Shown: in pieces, positions 17,270 to 25,812 of the stretch
Position numbering within the stretch: the stretch's first letter is position 1
Layout: every line of letters begins with the position of its first letter
Assembly: GCA_963724535.1 (NCBI GenBank)
Contig: CAVRVD010000019.1
Coordinates: 124,001 to 188,000 of the forward strand
Direction: 5' to 3'
Origin: JADJPO01 sp963724535
Lineage (GTDB): Bacteria > Actinomycetota > Actinomycetes > Actinomycetales > Kineosporiaceae
DNA length: 64,000 nucleotides
The notes under the pieces: model-generated
Database searches by the model: none
The model's input: the letters and a program-made list of their open reading frames with translations, nothing else
Told to the model about the DNA's origin: nothing
Program-made: the position numbers and the translations under genes

Positions 17270-20200
17270 TCATATTGGTCTGACGGCGGTCAGCAGGCGG
17301 ATGACCGGTCTCACTCCGGCGGCGGTCAGCAGGTCCAGTCCTTCGAGCAGTCGTGCGACGTCGCGCGGCGAGCCCGCGCGCACCAGCCGGCGGTACTCAT
17401 GGGCCAGCAGGGGCTCCTCCTCATCGGGGTCGGCTGTCGCATCGGGGTCGGCTGTCGCATCGGGGTCGGCTGTCGCATCGGGGTCGGCTGTCGCATCAGG
17501 GCCGGCTGTCGCATCAGGGCCGGCTGTCGCATCGGGGTCGGAGCGGCGGAGCAGGAGCAGCAGCCGCAGGTCCGCGCAGACCGCGCGTCGCCAGAAGGTG
17601 GGGGCCCCGGCCGCCAGCCGCCCCGCCTCGTCGAGGGTTCGGTGCAGCAGCAGGTCGTCGACCGTTGGGTCGGTCCCGGTCAGGGGCGGGTCGGCGCCCT
17701 CGACGCAGCGGTCCAGCACGAACTCGGCGCGGGCCAGGTGCGCCACGGCCCCGGCCCGGGGCCGGTCCGGCGGGCGGGTCGGGACCCGGAGTGCGGCCCG
17801 GAAGCAGGCGGCCGCCCCACGGAGCGCTGGGGCGCGGTCCTGCTCGCTGAGCAGGGCGCGGCGCTGGTGGGCCAGGCCGAGCAGCCACAGCCGGTCAAGG
17901 GTGGCTCTGGGGGCGCGGCTCAGGTGCTCGACGTCCGTCGCCGAGGAGACGCCCGGACGGTCGGCGGCAAGCACGCCGGCCTGCTCGGACGGCGCAGCCT
18001 GCACCAGCTGCAACAGCCGGGCGATCTCCTCCTCCAGCAGGGAGGTCGCGGCCGGCGCGGTCAGCCGACCGCTTCGGGCCCACCGGACGGCGAGCAGCAT
18101 CCGCTGGTCTGCCCACACGTCCAGGTCGGCCAGGGTCAGCGCTGCGGCGCCGTCCGTCGCGGCGCGGGTGAACCACTCCACGGAGGCCTCGGGGTCGTCG
18201 GCGTCGGCGTGGGCCAGGGCCAGCCTGGCCTGCACCCAGGGGTCGTCCAGCCATCCGCCGTCCGCCAGCCAGTCCCGGCACTCGGCCAGGTCGGCCAGCC
18301 CGGCCGGGGCACCGCCCTCACCCGCACGGCCACCGAGCGCCAGACCCACCTGGACGACGTCGTCCACAGCCGCCAACGCCTCCTGCCGACCGGCGGCTCG
18401 GGGCCGGGACGGGCGTGCCGGGACCCGGGCGGTGCCCGGGCGCAGGGTGAAGTCGGGATCGCCGTAACACTGGTAGGCGCCCCAGGTGTTCACCTGCGGA
18501 TGGTCCTCCCAGGTGGCCGCGCGGGCGGCGGTGACCGCCTGCCCGAACGGCAGCCCGCCGAGCAAGCCGGTGTACAGGGTGGTCGCAAAGGTGGCGGCGG
18601 CCGCGTCGTCCACCGCCCAGCCGCACAGGACGGCGGCGCGCACCCCTGCCTCGATCAGCTCACCGGCCAACGTGGCGGCCATCCGGTGGTAGTCGTCCCG
18701 GGGACGAGCACGGGGACCAGCCGACTCCGGCGAGGCCGGCCGGCCGGTGTCCTGCTCGGCAGCCACGACCTCGTCGTGCAGGGCGCCGAGGTGGCAGCAG
18801 TTGATGAACACCAGCTCGGGCACCTGGCTCATCTGCGCCACCTCGGCCGCGGTCAGGTACATGCCGTCGCCGAGCACCACGCCGGTGACCCGTGGCTGCG
18901 GCGCCCGGTCGGGCACCGCCGGGCCCGCTGGCAGAGCCCCCACCGGCAGGCCACGGACGCCGTGCGCCGCCACGTGCAGCACTCGATAGGACCTGGCGAA
19001 CAGCTGCTGGACGACCTCGGCACCACCTGCAGCTACCAGGGTCGTACAGCTGAACCCGTTGTCCTGCAACGCCTTGGACACCTGCTGTGCCTCCTGGCGG
19101 GCCCCCGGCAGCGGTGTCAGACCGCTGTCGGTGTCGCCCACCACGAGTGCCTCGCAGCCGCCGGCGGCCCGCACCCCACTGCGCAGGGCGCCGGTCGCCA
19201 GCTGGCGGACCAACCCCCGTTCGATGCCGAGCGGACGGCCCTCCTCGTCCCGCCAGGCACCCTGGAAGAGCTCCCAGGGGTACTGCGCGGCGGCCGAGTC
19301 GAGGACCAGAACCACGTCCTCCACCCTCGGTACCTGCTCCTTGAGCTCCAACGGCACCAGCAACTCGTACAGGGCCCGGGCCGAGGCGGCGTCTGGAGCG
19401 GGCGAGCCCACCAGGTCGGCCACCAGACGGTCGACGAGCAGCCGCTGTGAGGCCACGGTCCGCACCGCCGTGCCGGCCAGCCGGGAGGCCGACTCCACAA
19501 CCAGCGAGCCGTCGTCCGCGGTGGACACCCGCACCCGCTGCCACCACCCGGGGGGCTCGCTGAACACCGGACGGCGCCGACCGCCGCCGAGCACCCGCAC
19601 CCGGTGTTGGGCCTGGAACGCCCTGGCCGCATCGGCACCGGTCAGGCGTTCCTGCAGGGCGCGGACGGCGAGCAGCGCCCGGTCCTGCCAGATCTCGACG
19701 ATCTCGAGCTGGTCGATGTGGACGGGGTGGTCGGCGGTGGCCAGCCGCTCGACGGCCCGGCGGACACCGCCGAGCAGCGCCGGCACGCTCTCGCTCACCG
19801 GCAGTCCACCGGCGCCGGTTCCGATGAGCAGGGTCGAGACGGTCAGTCGGACCAGGCCGTCCGGGCCCTGGGGGGGTCGATCGTCGGGCAGGTCGGGCCG
19901 ATGCGCCAGGGCCAGGCTGAGCACGCCGTGGGTGATCGCCCGGGTCAGGTCGGCGGGGGTGAGCTCACCGACCTGACCGAGGCCGACCACGACCGCTCCC
20001 GGCGGCCCGACGCCGCCCGGCGGGTCGAGGAAGACCTGGCCGGTCTCCAGCGGGCCCGGGTACAGACCCAGCCGGGAGCAGGCGGTCAGCCGTCCGTCCA
20101 GCGCGTCGTCCACCGCCGACTCGGCGGACAGGATCGAGTCACCGGTGTAGTGGCCGACCAGAACCGGTCCGGCGGCGAACCGGACGTCGCCGTGGGCGAC

Positions 20201-20275
20201 CCGGACCCGGGTCGCCGGGCGGACCGGTCCGGGCCTGGGCGACGGAGCTGCCGGTGGCGGTTGGTCCGGGCACAT
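17270..20275 (-). CDS. CHAT-domain cysteine protease with C-terminal helical region
   Basis: The 1001-residue protein has three parts: a conserved N-terminal region of unknown function (about 20-230, with V-L-V-G-H-Y-T-G-D and L-G-L-Y-P-G-P-L), a CHAT protease domain (about 310-610) and an alpha-helical, TPR-like tail (about 640-900). The catalytic dyad is His438 in L-H-V-A-A-H-G and probably Cys494 in F-I-N-C-C-H-L-G. CHAT proteases belong to the caspase/separase clan. It sits 19 bp behind a caspase-family gene on the same strand. Six 18-bp repeats near the C-terminus encode an acidic D-A-T-A-D-P array. The natural substrate is not evident from the neighbours. Confidence 0.88.
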   Translation of the reverse strand: MCPDQPPPAAPSPRPGPVRPATRVRVAHGDVRFAAGPVLVGHYTGDSILSAESAVDDALDGRLTACSRLGLYPGPLETGQVFLDPPGGVGPPGAVVVGLGQVGELTPADLTRAITHGVLSLALAHRPDLPDDRPPQGPDGLVRLTVSTLLIGTGAGGLPVSESVPALLGGVRRAVERLATADHPVHIDQLEIVEIWQDRALLAVRALQERLTGADAARAFQAQHRVRVLGGGRRRPVFSEPPGWWQRVRVSTADDGSLVVESASRLAGTAVRTVASQRLLVDRLVADLVGSPAPDAASARALYELLVPLELKEQVPRVEDVVLVLDSAAAQYPWELFQGAWRDEEGRPLGIERGLVRQLATGALRSGVRAAGGCEALVVGDTDSGLTPLPGARQEAQQVSKALQDNGFSCTTLVAAGGAEVVQQLFARSYRVLHVAAHGVRGLPVGALPAGPAVPDRAPQPRVTGVVLGDGMYLTAAEVAQMSQVPELVFINCCHLGALHDEVVAAEQDTGRPASPESAGPRARPRDDYHRMAATLAGELIEAGVRAAVLCGWAVDDAAAATFATTLYTGLLGGLPFGQAVTAARAATWEDHPQVNTWGAYQCYGDPDFTLRPGTARVPARPSRPRAAGRQEALAAVDDVVQVGLALGGRAGEGGAPAGLADLAECRDWLADGGWLDDPWVQARLALAHADADDPEASVEWFTRAATDGAAALTLADLDVWADQRMLLAVRWARSGRLTAPAATSLLEEEIARLLQLVQAAPSEQAGVLAADRPGVSSATDVEHLSRAPRATLDRLWLLGLAHQRRALLSEQDRAPALRGAAACFRAALRVPTRPPDRPRAGAVAHLARAEFVLDRCVEGADPPLTGTDPTVDDLLLHRTLDEAGRLAAGAPTFWRRAVCADLRLLLLLRRSDPDATAGPDATAGPDATADPDATADPDATADPDATADPDEEEPLLAHEYRRLVRAGSPRDVARLLEGLDLLTAAGVRPVIRLLTAVRPI
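17422..17541 (-). repeat. 18-bp tandem repeat inside the CHAT gene
   Basis: Six full copies (17422-17529) plus a 12-bp partial copy of an 18-bp unit encode D-A-T-A-D-P or D-A-T-A-G-P repeats at residues about 912-952. The units are almost identical at DNA level with only two variants, so expansion is recent. The array joins the helical region to the last 50 residues. Confidence 0.9.
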
Positions 20276-20294
20276 GGCGGGCGCCTGGGGCGCG

Positions 20295-21197
20295 TCAGCG
20301 CGTGGTCACGGACACCGGGCCGGCGGGCTCGGGCGCGTCCTGGCCCGGCTCGTCCAGCGGCGCCAGGAACGGCCGGTCGAGCCGTTCGGCGCGGCCCTCC
20401 AGCTGAGGCACCTGGTCGTAGTGGCCGCGCAACAGGGCCAGGGTTCGTGCGTGCACCTGCCGGTAGCTGGCCTGCGGGCCCAGCTCCCGGACGGCGCGGA
20501 CCAGGTGGTAGGTCAGCGCGCCGTAGTAGTCGTTGTCGATGTAGGCGTCCGCCGAGGTCTGCGTGTCCCGGCACCCCGTGATCAGGGCCTCGGCCAGGTC
20601 GACCACGTGGACGTCGCCGGAACGGCCTCGGCCGCGCCGGCCGGGTGCCGGTCCTCCTCCAGCGACCTCACCGTTCCCGGTCACCCGGTCCTGGTCCCGG
20701 CCGTCGAGCACCAGGTTCGGGTTCGGCAGGTAGCGCGGGACATCGGCGTCCGGGGGGTAGACGCGGCGGGTGTTGGACCCGGAGTGGCAGCAGTCCATCA
20801 CCACGGTCAGGTTGACCCCGTCGACCAGGCGGTCGAAGGTCTCCCGCAGCCAGTCGTCGAGGAACGGGTCACTCCAGGACAGGTCGTGCGGGCAGAGCAC
20901 CTCGTCGCGCCGGTCCGGCTCGTCACCGCTGAGGTCGCTGACGTGTGAGCCGTGCCCGGAGTAGTGCAGGAGGAGCACGTCGCCCGGCTCCCCGGAGAGC
21001 ACCAGAGCGGTGATGGCCTCCTTCATCGCCTCCTGGGTGGCCTGGTCGTCGATCAGCGTGGTGATGTCGGCGTCGGTGAACCCGAACAGCTCGGTGAGCA
21101 GGCTGGCGACGTCGGCGACGTCGTTGACGCAGCCGCGCAGGTCCGAACCCGGCGCGGCGTAGCGGTTGATCCCGACAAGGAGAGCGCGTCTGGCCAT
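20295..21197 (-). CDS. Caspase-family protease (bacterial metacaspase/orthocaspase)
   Basis: The 300-residue protein is a p20-like C14 domain: A-L-L-V-G-I-N-R-Y at the start, catalytic His82 in H-Y-S-G-H-G-S-H and Cys137 in V-M-D-C-C-H-S-G-S. Between them lies the acidic region typical of metacaspases (D-E-P-D-R-R-D-E-V-L-C). It would cleave after basic residues if it follows the family; this is not visible in sequence. It ends 19 bp before the CHAT gene on the same strand, which implies a caspase-CHAT operon. The ATG at 21195-21197 begins directly with the first conserved strand; an upstream extension is low complexity. It is divergent from a lipoprotein gene. Confidence 0.9.
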   Translation of the reverse strand: MARRALLVGINRYAAPGSDLRGCVNDVADVASLLTELFGFTDADITTLIDDQATQEAMKEAITALVLSGEPGDVLLLHYSGHGSHVSDLSGDEPDRRDEVLCPHDLSWSDPFLDDWLRETFDRLVDGVNLTVVMDCCHSGSNTRRVYPPDADVPRYLPNPNLVLDGRDQDRVTGNGEVAGGGPAPGRRGRGRSGDVHVVDLAEALITGCRDTQTSADAYIDNDYYGALTYHLVRAVRELGPQASYRQVHARTLALLRGHYDQVPQLEGRAERLDRPFLAPLDEPGQDAPEPAGPVSVTTR

Positions 21198-21369
21198 GGT
21201 CTGTTCCTGATCTGTCGTCCTCGCCCCGCATCCGGTGCCGCGGGGGACCGGCTGGGCACAGCCGTCATGGACAGGAGGGGCCGGCGACGTCCCAGATACA
21301 GGGTTCGGCAGATCCGCAGCCGACCGCCCCCAGTTGTCGCCGCCCCCAGAGGTGGCCCAGGGTGGGGGC

Positions 21370-21840
21370 ATGCCCAGCATCCGACGCCTGGCCTGCGTCC
21401 TGGCCGGGTCCGTCCTGGCCGGGTCCGTCCTGACCGGCTGCGCCGACGGCGCCCCGGCCGCCGGGGCCCGGGCGGACCAGACGACAGCGGGCACACCGGC
21501 GGCGACCGACCCGGCGGGCACCGCCGACGAGCAGCGTTTCCCCGACGTCCTGGCCGTGGAGCTCAGGTCCACGGCAGCGGACTCCTTCGACGTCGCGGTG
21601 AGCGTCTCATCGCCCTACGACACCCCGCAACGGTACGCCGACGGTTGGCGGGTGCTGGCCCCCGACGGCACGGTGCTTGGGGAGCACACCCTGGCCCACG
21701 ACCATGCCGGCGAACAGCCCTTCACCCGCACCCAGCCGGGGGTGAGCATCCCGGAGGGCGTGGACCGGGTCACCGTCGAGGGCCGCGACCAGCGCTACGG
21801 CTACGGCGGAGCCACCGTCACCGTCGACGTGCCGCGCTGA
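21370..21840 (+). CDS. Small predicted lipoprotein
   Basis: The 156-residue product has a lipoprotein signal with Cys24 (L-T-G-C). The signal contains a 15-bp duplication (about 21400-21430) that repeats L-A-G-S-V. The mature part is beta-rich, with W-R-V-L-A-P-D-G-T-V-L-G-E-H-T-L-A-H-D-H-A-G-E-Q-P-F-T-R-T... split by short loops, as in small extracellular Ig-like proteins. No function is known. The ATG has a G-rich ribosome binding site directly before it. It is divergent from the caspase gene, with 172 bp between the two starts. Confidence 0.8.
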   Translation: MPSIRRLACVLAGSVLAGSVLTGCADGAPAAGARADQTTAGTPAATDPAGTADEQRFPDVLAVELRSTAADSFDVAVSVSSPYDTPQRYADGWRVLAPDGTVLGEHTLAHDHAGEQPFTRTQPGVSIPEGVDRVTVEGRDQRYGYGGATVTVDVPR

Positions 21841-21918
21841 GGCTCCCGGCAGGCACGCGGTCTCGGGGCAGGCGGGTGCGGGACGATTGGTCGAGTCGGG
21901 CCGGACGGCGATGCCGGC

Positions 21919-23034
21919 TCAGGCGCAGCGGAACACCTCGCGGCCGGTCCGGGTCGCGGCGTCCTGCACGGCGAGGGTGTCCTGGACCACGCCGAACACC
22001 TCGGCCAGGGGCAGTGGTGCGTCGGCGATCCGCAGGTTGGGGTTGGTGACGGCCACCGGGTGCCACCAGGCTCCATCCGCGGTGAGGGTCGGCTCGGGCT
22101 CCACGGTGTCGATGGACACGTGCACCCCGGTCTCGGCGAAGCCCTCCTCGGCGACCGGTCGGATCAGCCGGTCCTCGGGCTTGACGCCCTCGTCGTCCAA
22201 CCGATCGTGCAGGGCGGTGACCCCCTGCGGGTCCTCGGTGTAGAGGGTGGCGGCGACCCGAACCCGGAACCCGAGGTCGGCGGCGAGCCCGATCCCGGTC
22301 AGTGCCTTCGACCAGGAGCCGCTGCCGCGCTGGGCGTCGTGCAGGTCCGCGGTGGCCGAGTCCAGGCTGATCTGCAGCACCACCGAGCGGTCCATCTCCT
22401 CCAGGATCTGCCGTCGCCGGCCCCGGCCGAAGACCATGGCGTTGGTCAGGATGGTGCGTTCGTAGCCGGCGGCGGCGGCCACCAGCGCATCGAGCTCGGG
22501 GTGCATGAACGGCTCGCCACCGGTGAAGTAGACCTCCCGCCCGCCCAGACCGGCGAACTCCTCGAAGGCCTGCCGCGCGGTGGCCACCTCGAAACGTCGG
22601 GCCGGCGCCCTCGGGGAGGACTGGGCGCAGCAGTACGCACAAGCGAGGTTGCAGTCGAAGTTGGTGTAGACCCAGATCCGTTGCCCCACCGGCGTTCTCT
22701 CGCCGCGGCTGAACACCGGTTCGGTCACTGGGGTCATCGGCGGGTCGACCACCGCGAGCGACACCCCGCCCTTGCGCACGGCAAACCACCAGGGACCGCC
22801 CGGTGTCTCGGCGACCTGGTGGATCACGTCGTGCCCGACCAGGTCGGCCCAGACCGGCAGGTCGATCAGCACCGAGGGCTCGGCGCTGCGGATTCCCAGC
22901 TCCTGACCGGCCCGGAGGCGACGCATGGCCCTGGTGATCAGCAGCAGCAGGCCGCTGCCGCAGTCCATGTCGCCACCGTCGACCAACGCCGCGACCCGGC
23001 CGAGGGGGGTATCGACGTCCGCAGGCCCGTTCAT
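21919..23034 (-). CDS. Radical SAM protein with N-terminal TusA-like domain
   Basis: The 371-residue protein starts with a TusA/SirA-like domain (about 10-90). Its conserved Cys25 is in M-D-C-G-S-G rather than the usual C-P-x-P, followed by the family's L-R-A-G-Q-E-L and D-L-P-V-W-A-D-L-V-G-H. The radical SAM part (about 115-330) carries the 4Fe-4S motif C-N-L-A-C-A-Y-C (Cys128, 132, 135) and G-G-E-P-F. Radical SAM enzymes generate a 5'-deoxyadenosyl radical; a fused sulfur carrier suggests sulfur insertion or sulfur-dependent modification. It is divergent from a methyltransferase and near a free TusA, DsrE and DoxD. The longer upstream frame overlaps the methyltransferase and is rejected. 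Confidence 0.85.
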   Translation of the reverse strand: MNGPADVDTPLGRVAALVDGGDMDCGSGLLLLITRAMRRLRAGQELGIRSAEPSVLIDLPVWADLVGHDVIHQVAETPGGPWWFAVRKGGVSLAVVDPPMTPVTEPVFSRGERTPVGQRIWVYTNFDCNLACAYCCAQSSPRAPARRFEVATARQAFEEFAGLGGREVYFTGGEPFMHPELDALVAAAAGYERTILTNAMVFGRGRRRQILEEMDRSVVLQISLDSATADLHDAQRGSGSWSKALTGIGLAADLGFRVRVAATLYTEDPQGVTALHDRLDDEGVKPEDRLIRPVAEEGFAETGVHVSIDTVEPEPTLTADGAWWHPVAVTNPNLRIADAPLPLAEVFGVVQDTLAVQDAATRTGREVFRCA

Positions 23035-23139
23035 GCCCCTTACTCTAGGAAGGCCGACGGCCGGAAACACCCGGGGAGATCTGACGATTCGATGACGTGT
23101 GCCGCCGCCGTCCCGGGCGGCTGTACTACCGTCACCGGT

Positions 23140-23847
23140 ATGGCGGACCCTCCGACCGGCCCTGGTCCCGGTGCCGGCACCGGCACCGGCAGCAGCACCG
23201 GTCCGGCCGAGCCGCTGTGGCGTCCGGAGGACGCAACGGCCCGCAGGGACTTCTGGGAGGGCGTCCACGACGGCAAGGACGTCGACGGCGTCTCCTGGTG
23301 GCAGTCGGTGCCCGAGCTGTCCCTGGACCTGGTCGATGCCGCGCAGATCCCGCGGGACGCCCCGGTGATCGACGTCGGTGCCGGGTGGTCCACCCTGGTC
23401 GACCACCTGCTCGAGCGTGGCTACACAGACCTCACCGCGGTCGACCTGTCGATGACCGCGCTGACCACCATCCGCAACCGGGTCGGCCCCGCGGGGGCGG
23501 GCATCGTGCTGCAGGTCGCCGACGTGCTCGACCTGGACATGGGCCGGCGCTACGCGCTGTGGCACGACCGGGCGGTCTACCACTTCCTCACCGAGCCCGA
23601 CGAACGGGAGGACTACCTCGCCTCGCTGGAGCGGAACATCGCCCCGGACGGATTGGCCGTGGTGGCCACCTTCGGGCCCGACGGACCGACCACCTGCAGC
23701 GGGCTGCCGATCGTGCGGTACACCCACGCCGAGCTGGCTGCGCAGTTCCCCGGCTACGAGCTGGTCGCCACCAGCGGCGAGGACCACGTCACCCCGTGGG
23801 GCAGCACTCAGCAGTTCACCGCGCTGCTGCTGCGTCGGGCCGCCTGA
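23140..23847 (+). CDS. Class I SAM-dependent methyltransferase
   Basis: The 235-residue protein has motif I V-I-D-V-G-A-G-W-S-T-L (about 75-85), the acidic A-V-D-L-S end of strand 2, and a later A-L-W-H-D-R-A-V-Y-H-F-L segment. The W-H-D-R-A-V-Y-H-F-L pattern is seen in methyltransferases related to thiol/thiopurine methyltransferases. The ATG at 23140 opens the frame after a Pro/Gly-rich leader; an ATG at 23092 is also possible. It is divergent from the TusA-radical SAM gene (105 bp) and converges on DsrE with 15 bp between stops. Substrate unknown; a sulfur-containing small molecule would fit the neighbours. Confidence 0.85.
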   Translation: MADPPTGPGPGAGTGTGSSTGPAEPLWRPEDATARRDFWEGVHDGKDVDGVSWWQSVPELSLDLVDAAQIPRDAPVIDVGAGWSTLVDHLLERGYTDLTAVDLSMTALTTIRNRVGPAGAGIVLQVADVLDLDMGRRYALWHDRAVYHFLTEPDEREDYLASLERNIAPDGLAVVATFGPDGPTTCSGLPIVRYTHAELAAQFPGYELVATSGEDHVTPWGSTQQFTALLLRRAA

Positions 23848-23862
23848 CCGGCCGGAGAAGGG

Positions 23863-24231
23863 TCAGAAGGACAGGGACGCCGCGCCGCCGACCAGCAACG
23901 CGACCAGGCTCGCTCCACCGACGATGGTCGCCCCGGTGATCAGGTCGTCCTGGGTGATTCCCCGCTTCTTCACGCACGGGCTGCACACCAGGAACTCCCC
24001 GCCCTCCTCCACGAAGTCGGCGACCAGGTCGCCGAGCGGGGCGAAACCCCCCTCGTGCAGGGTCTCGGCGACCCCTTTCTTGGCCAGCCACACCCCGTCC
24101 GAGGACAGGAACACGGTTGTCCTCTGCTCCGAGGCGACCGCGGCGCCGGCGACCACCATCGCCACACTGGCGCGGTCGACGTCGTCCTCGGCGTGGGTCA
24201 GCGAGATCACAAGCCCGTTGCTGGTGGTCAT
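23863..24231 (-). CDS. DsrE-family protein
   Basis: The 122-residue protein fits the DsrE/DsrF-like fold: V-I-S-L-T-H-A-E-D-D-V-D-R-A near the start, V-F-L-S-S-D-G-V-W-L-A, and a C-x-x-C pair (Cys83, Cys86) in L-V-C-S-P-C-V-K-K-R. The C-terminal 25 residues are hydrophobic and may be membrane-associated. DsrE-type proteins carry or relay sulfane sulfur, often from or to TusA. It lies 74 bp downstream of the free TusA gene on the same strand, so the two are likely one operon. Confidence 0.85.
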   Translation of the reverse strand: MTTSNGLVISLTHAEDDVDRASVAMVVAGAAVASEQRTTVFLSSDGVWLAKKGVAETLHEGGFAPLGDLVADFVEEGGEFLVCSPCVKKRGITQDDLITGATIVGGASLVALLVGGAASLSF

Positions 24232-24305
24232 CGGGTGGTCCTTTCGGCTCGTAGGGGGCTGTCGCAGGTGGTTGTCCAGCGGTGGTCAGGGTGAAACCCG
24301 TCGGT

Positions 24306-24641
24306 TCAGCTCTCGTTCGGTCGCACAGCCGTGTGGTCCGGGTCTGCGGTCACCAGCCGCCACGGCCGATGGGGGTCGGTGCTGCGGGCCTGCCCGGACA
24401 GCACCACGTCGTAGTGCGGGCGTCCGTCCGGCTGCCGGCCGGCGACCAGGTAGCGGTGCCCGGTGAGATGGCACCAGGCCGGGACGTCAACCGGCGCGGC
24501 CGGGTCGGTGGCCACCAACCGGACCACGGTCCCGGCCCTCATCCCCCGCAGCTGTCCGGCCAGCTGCAGCAGCAGCTCGCCGCAGGCCCGGTCACCCCCG
24601 TCGATCACGAGCGGCCCCTCGTCGTCCTGACCCGAACTCAT
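24306..24641 (-). CDS. TusA-family sulfur carrier
   Basis: The 111-residue protein has the TusA pattern with the reactive Cys20 in D-R-A-C-G-E-L-L, then L-R-G-M-R-A-G-T-V-V and D-V-P-A-W-C-H-L-T-G-H. Like the domain fused to radical SAM nearby it has C-G in place of the canonical C-P-x-P, so both belong to the same sub-type. The last 30 residues are a non-conserved tail. It is divergent from DoxD (about 150 bp). Confidence 0.82.
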   Translation of the reverse strand: MSSGQDDEGPLVIDGGDRACGELLLQLAGQLRGMRAGTVVRLVATDPAAPVDVPAWCHLTGHRYLVAGRQPDGRPHYDVVLSGQARSTDPHRPWRLVTADPDHTAVRPNES

Positions 24642-24793
24642 GGCGCCACCGTAGGCGAAGCCGCCACGGGGCTCGACGCCTGACGTCCTTACGGGACAGT
24701 GACGTTCCGTCGGGCCCGGAAGGTAAGGCGCGCGTCATCAGTTCATCGGGGCACATGTCCTACCGTCGTGACCACCGTCCGAGAGGAGGAGCG

Positions 24794-25354
24794 ATGCCTG
24801 ACCTGGCAGCCTCCCACCCACCCACACTCACCACCGACCCGCCGGAGCCCCTGGACGTGAGCCGGTTCTCGCGCATCCTGGTCGCCGCGGTGCGGGTCAG
24901 CGTGGCCCTGATGTGGATCCAGAACCTGAACTGGAAGGTCCCGCCGGACTTCGGCCAGGACGACCAGGGCGGCCTGTACGGCTGGGTGAACGAGGCGGTG
25001 GTGCACCCGGTGTTCGCCCCGTACTCGTGGCTGGTCGAGAACCTGGTGCTGCCCAACTTCGTCCCCTTCGGCTACCTCACCCTGCTCAGCGAGTTCGCTC
25101 TGGGCGTCTTCCTGCTCGCCGGGTTGTTCACCAGACTGTTCGCCCTGGTCGGGATCGCCCAGACCCTGGCGATCACCTTCTCGGTGCTCAACGCGCCGAA
25201 CGAGTGGCACTGGGCCTACTACCTGATGCTGGCCGCGCACGTCGTCCTGCTCGCCGTGGCCGCCGGCCGTGCGTACGGACTGGACGGTCTACTCCGGCCG
25301 AGCTGGCGCCGCTCGGACTCCCGACTCGCCAAGTGGGCGGTGATGGCGTCATGA
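24794..25354 (+). CDS. DoxD/DoxX-type membrane protein (TQO small subunit-like)
   Basis: The 186-residue protein has four membrane segments (about 30-50, 80-100, 105-125, 135-155) with the family features W-I-Q-N-L-N-W-K-V-P-P-D-F-G near helix 1 and W-H-W-A-Y-Y-L-M in a later helix. The closest known role is the DoxD subunit of thiosulfate:quinone oxidoreductase. An AGGAGGAG site stands just before the ATG at 24794. Its end overlaps the next gene (ATGA), so they are coupled. With TusA and DsrE on the other side of a divergent promoter it points to oxidation or relay of reduced sulfur. Confidence 0.82.
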   Translation: MPDLAASHPPTLTTDPPEPLDVSRFSRILVAAVRVSVALMWIQNLNWKVPPDFGQDDQGGLYGWVNEAVVHPVFAPYSWLVENLVLPNFVPFGYLTLLSEFALGVFLLAGLFTRLFALVGIAQTLAITFSVLNAPNEWHWAYYLMLAAHVVLLAVAAGRAYGLDGLLRPSWRRSDSRLAKWAVMAS

Positions 25355-25746
25355 CCGGCACCACATCTGCGGACGGCGCGCCGTCCTCGATGCTCTCCCT
25401 CCCGCTGGACGACGCGACCGTGCGCCGCGTCCGCCTGCTCGCCGTCGCGACCGCCGCCTCGGCGCTGTTCGCGCTGATCGACTATGAGCCGCTGGCCCTG
25501 GTCACCGTCTCGGCGGCGGTGGCCGTGGTGCTGGTGGTGGCCGGGCTCGTCGCCGCTGCCGGCGCGCAGACCCGCCGCGCCGTGCCCGTTCTGGCCGTCG
25601 GCGCGGTCCTGGTACTGCTCGGGGTGTACCGGCTGGTCACCTACGGCCACGGCAGCGCCGGGATCGGCGGTGCGTCGTCCACCGCGGCCCTGCTCACCGG
25701 GCTGGGGATCGCCTACCTCGGCGTCCTGCTCGCGCGGTCGCGGTAG
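25351..25746 (+). CDS. Small polytopic membrane protein coupled to DoxD
   Basis: The 131-residue product has four predicted hydrophobic helices and no recognised domain. The ATG overlaps the DoxD stop codon (ATGA), so it is translated with DoxD and may form a complex with it. The loops are short, with a few Arg on one side, and no Cys or His suitable for redox chemistry is seen. Confidence 0.7.
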   Translation: MTGTTSADGAPSSMLSLPLDDATVRRVRLLAVATAASALFALIDYEPLALVTVSAAVAVVLVVAGLVAAAGAQTRRAVPVLAVGAVLVLLGVYRLVTYGHGSAGIGGASSTAALLTGLGIAYLGVLLARSR

Positions 25747-25812
25747 CCGCCGAGCCGGCCCACGGGCCGCCATCCCCGGTGACGAAGCTCGCCGGGACGG
25801 CAAGATACCCGG

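Noticed and set aside
17422..17541. CRISPR array
   Set aside because: The 18-bp units are contiguous with no spacers and lie in frame in the CHAT gene.
22060..23139. Long upstream extension of the methyltransferase frame
   Set aside because: It overlaps the radical SAM gene in antisense and has low-complexity Gly/Arg/His composition without motifs.
23035..23787. Long upstream extension of the radical SAM frame
   Set aside because: It runs antisense through the methyltransferase gene, which has clear motifs. The radical SAM product is complete from 23034.
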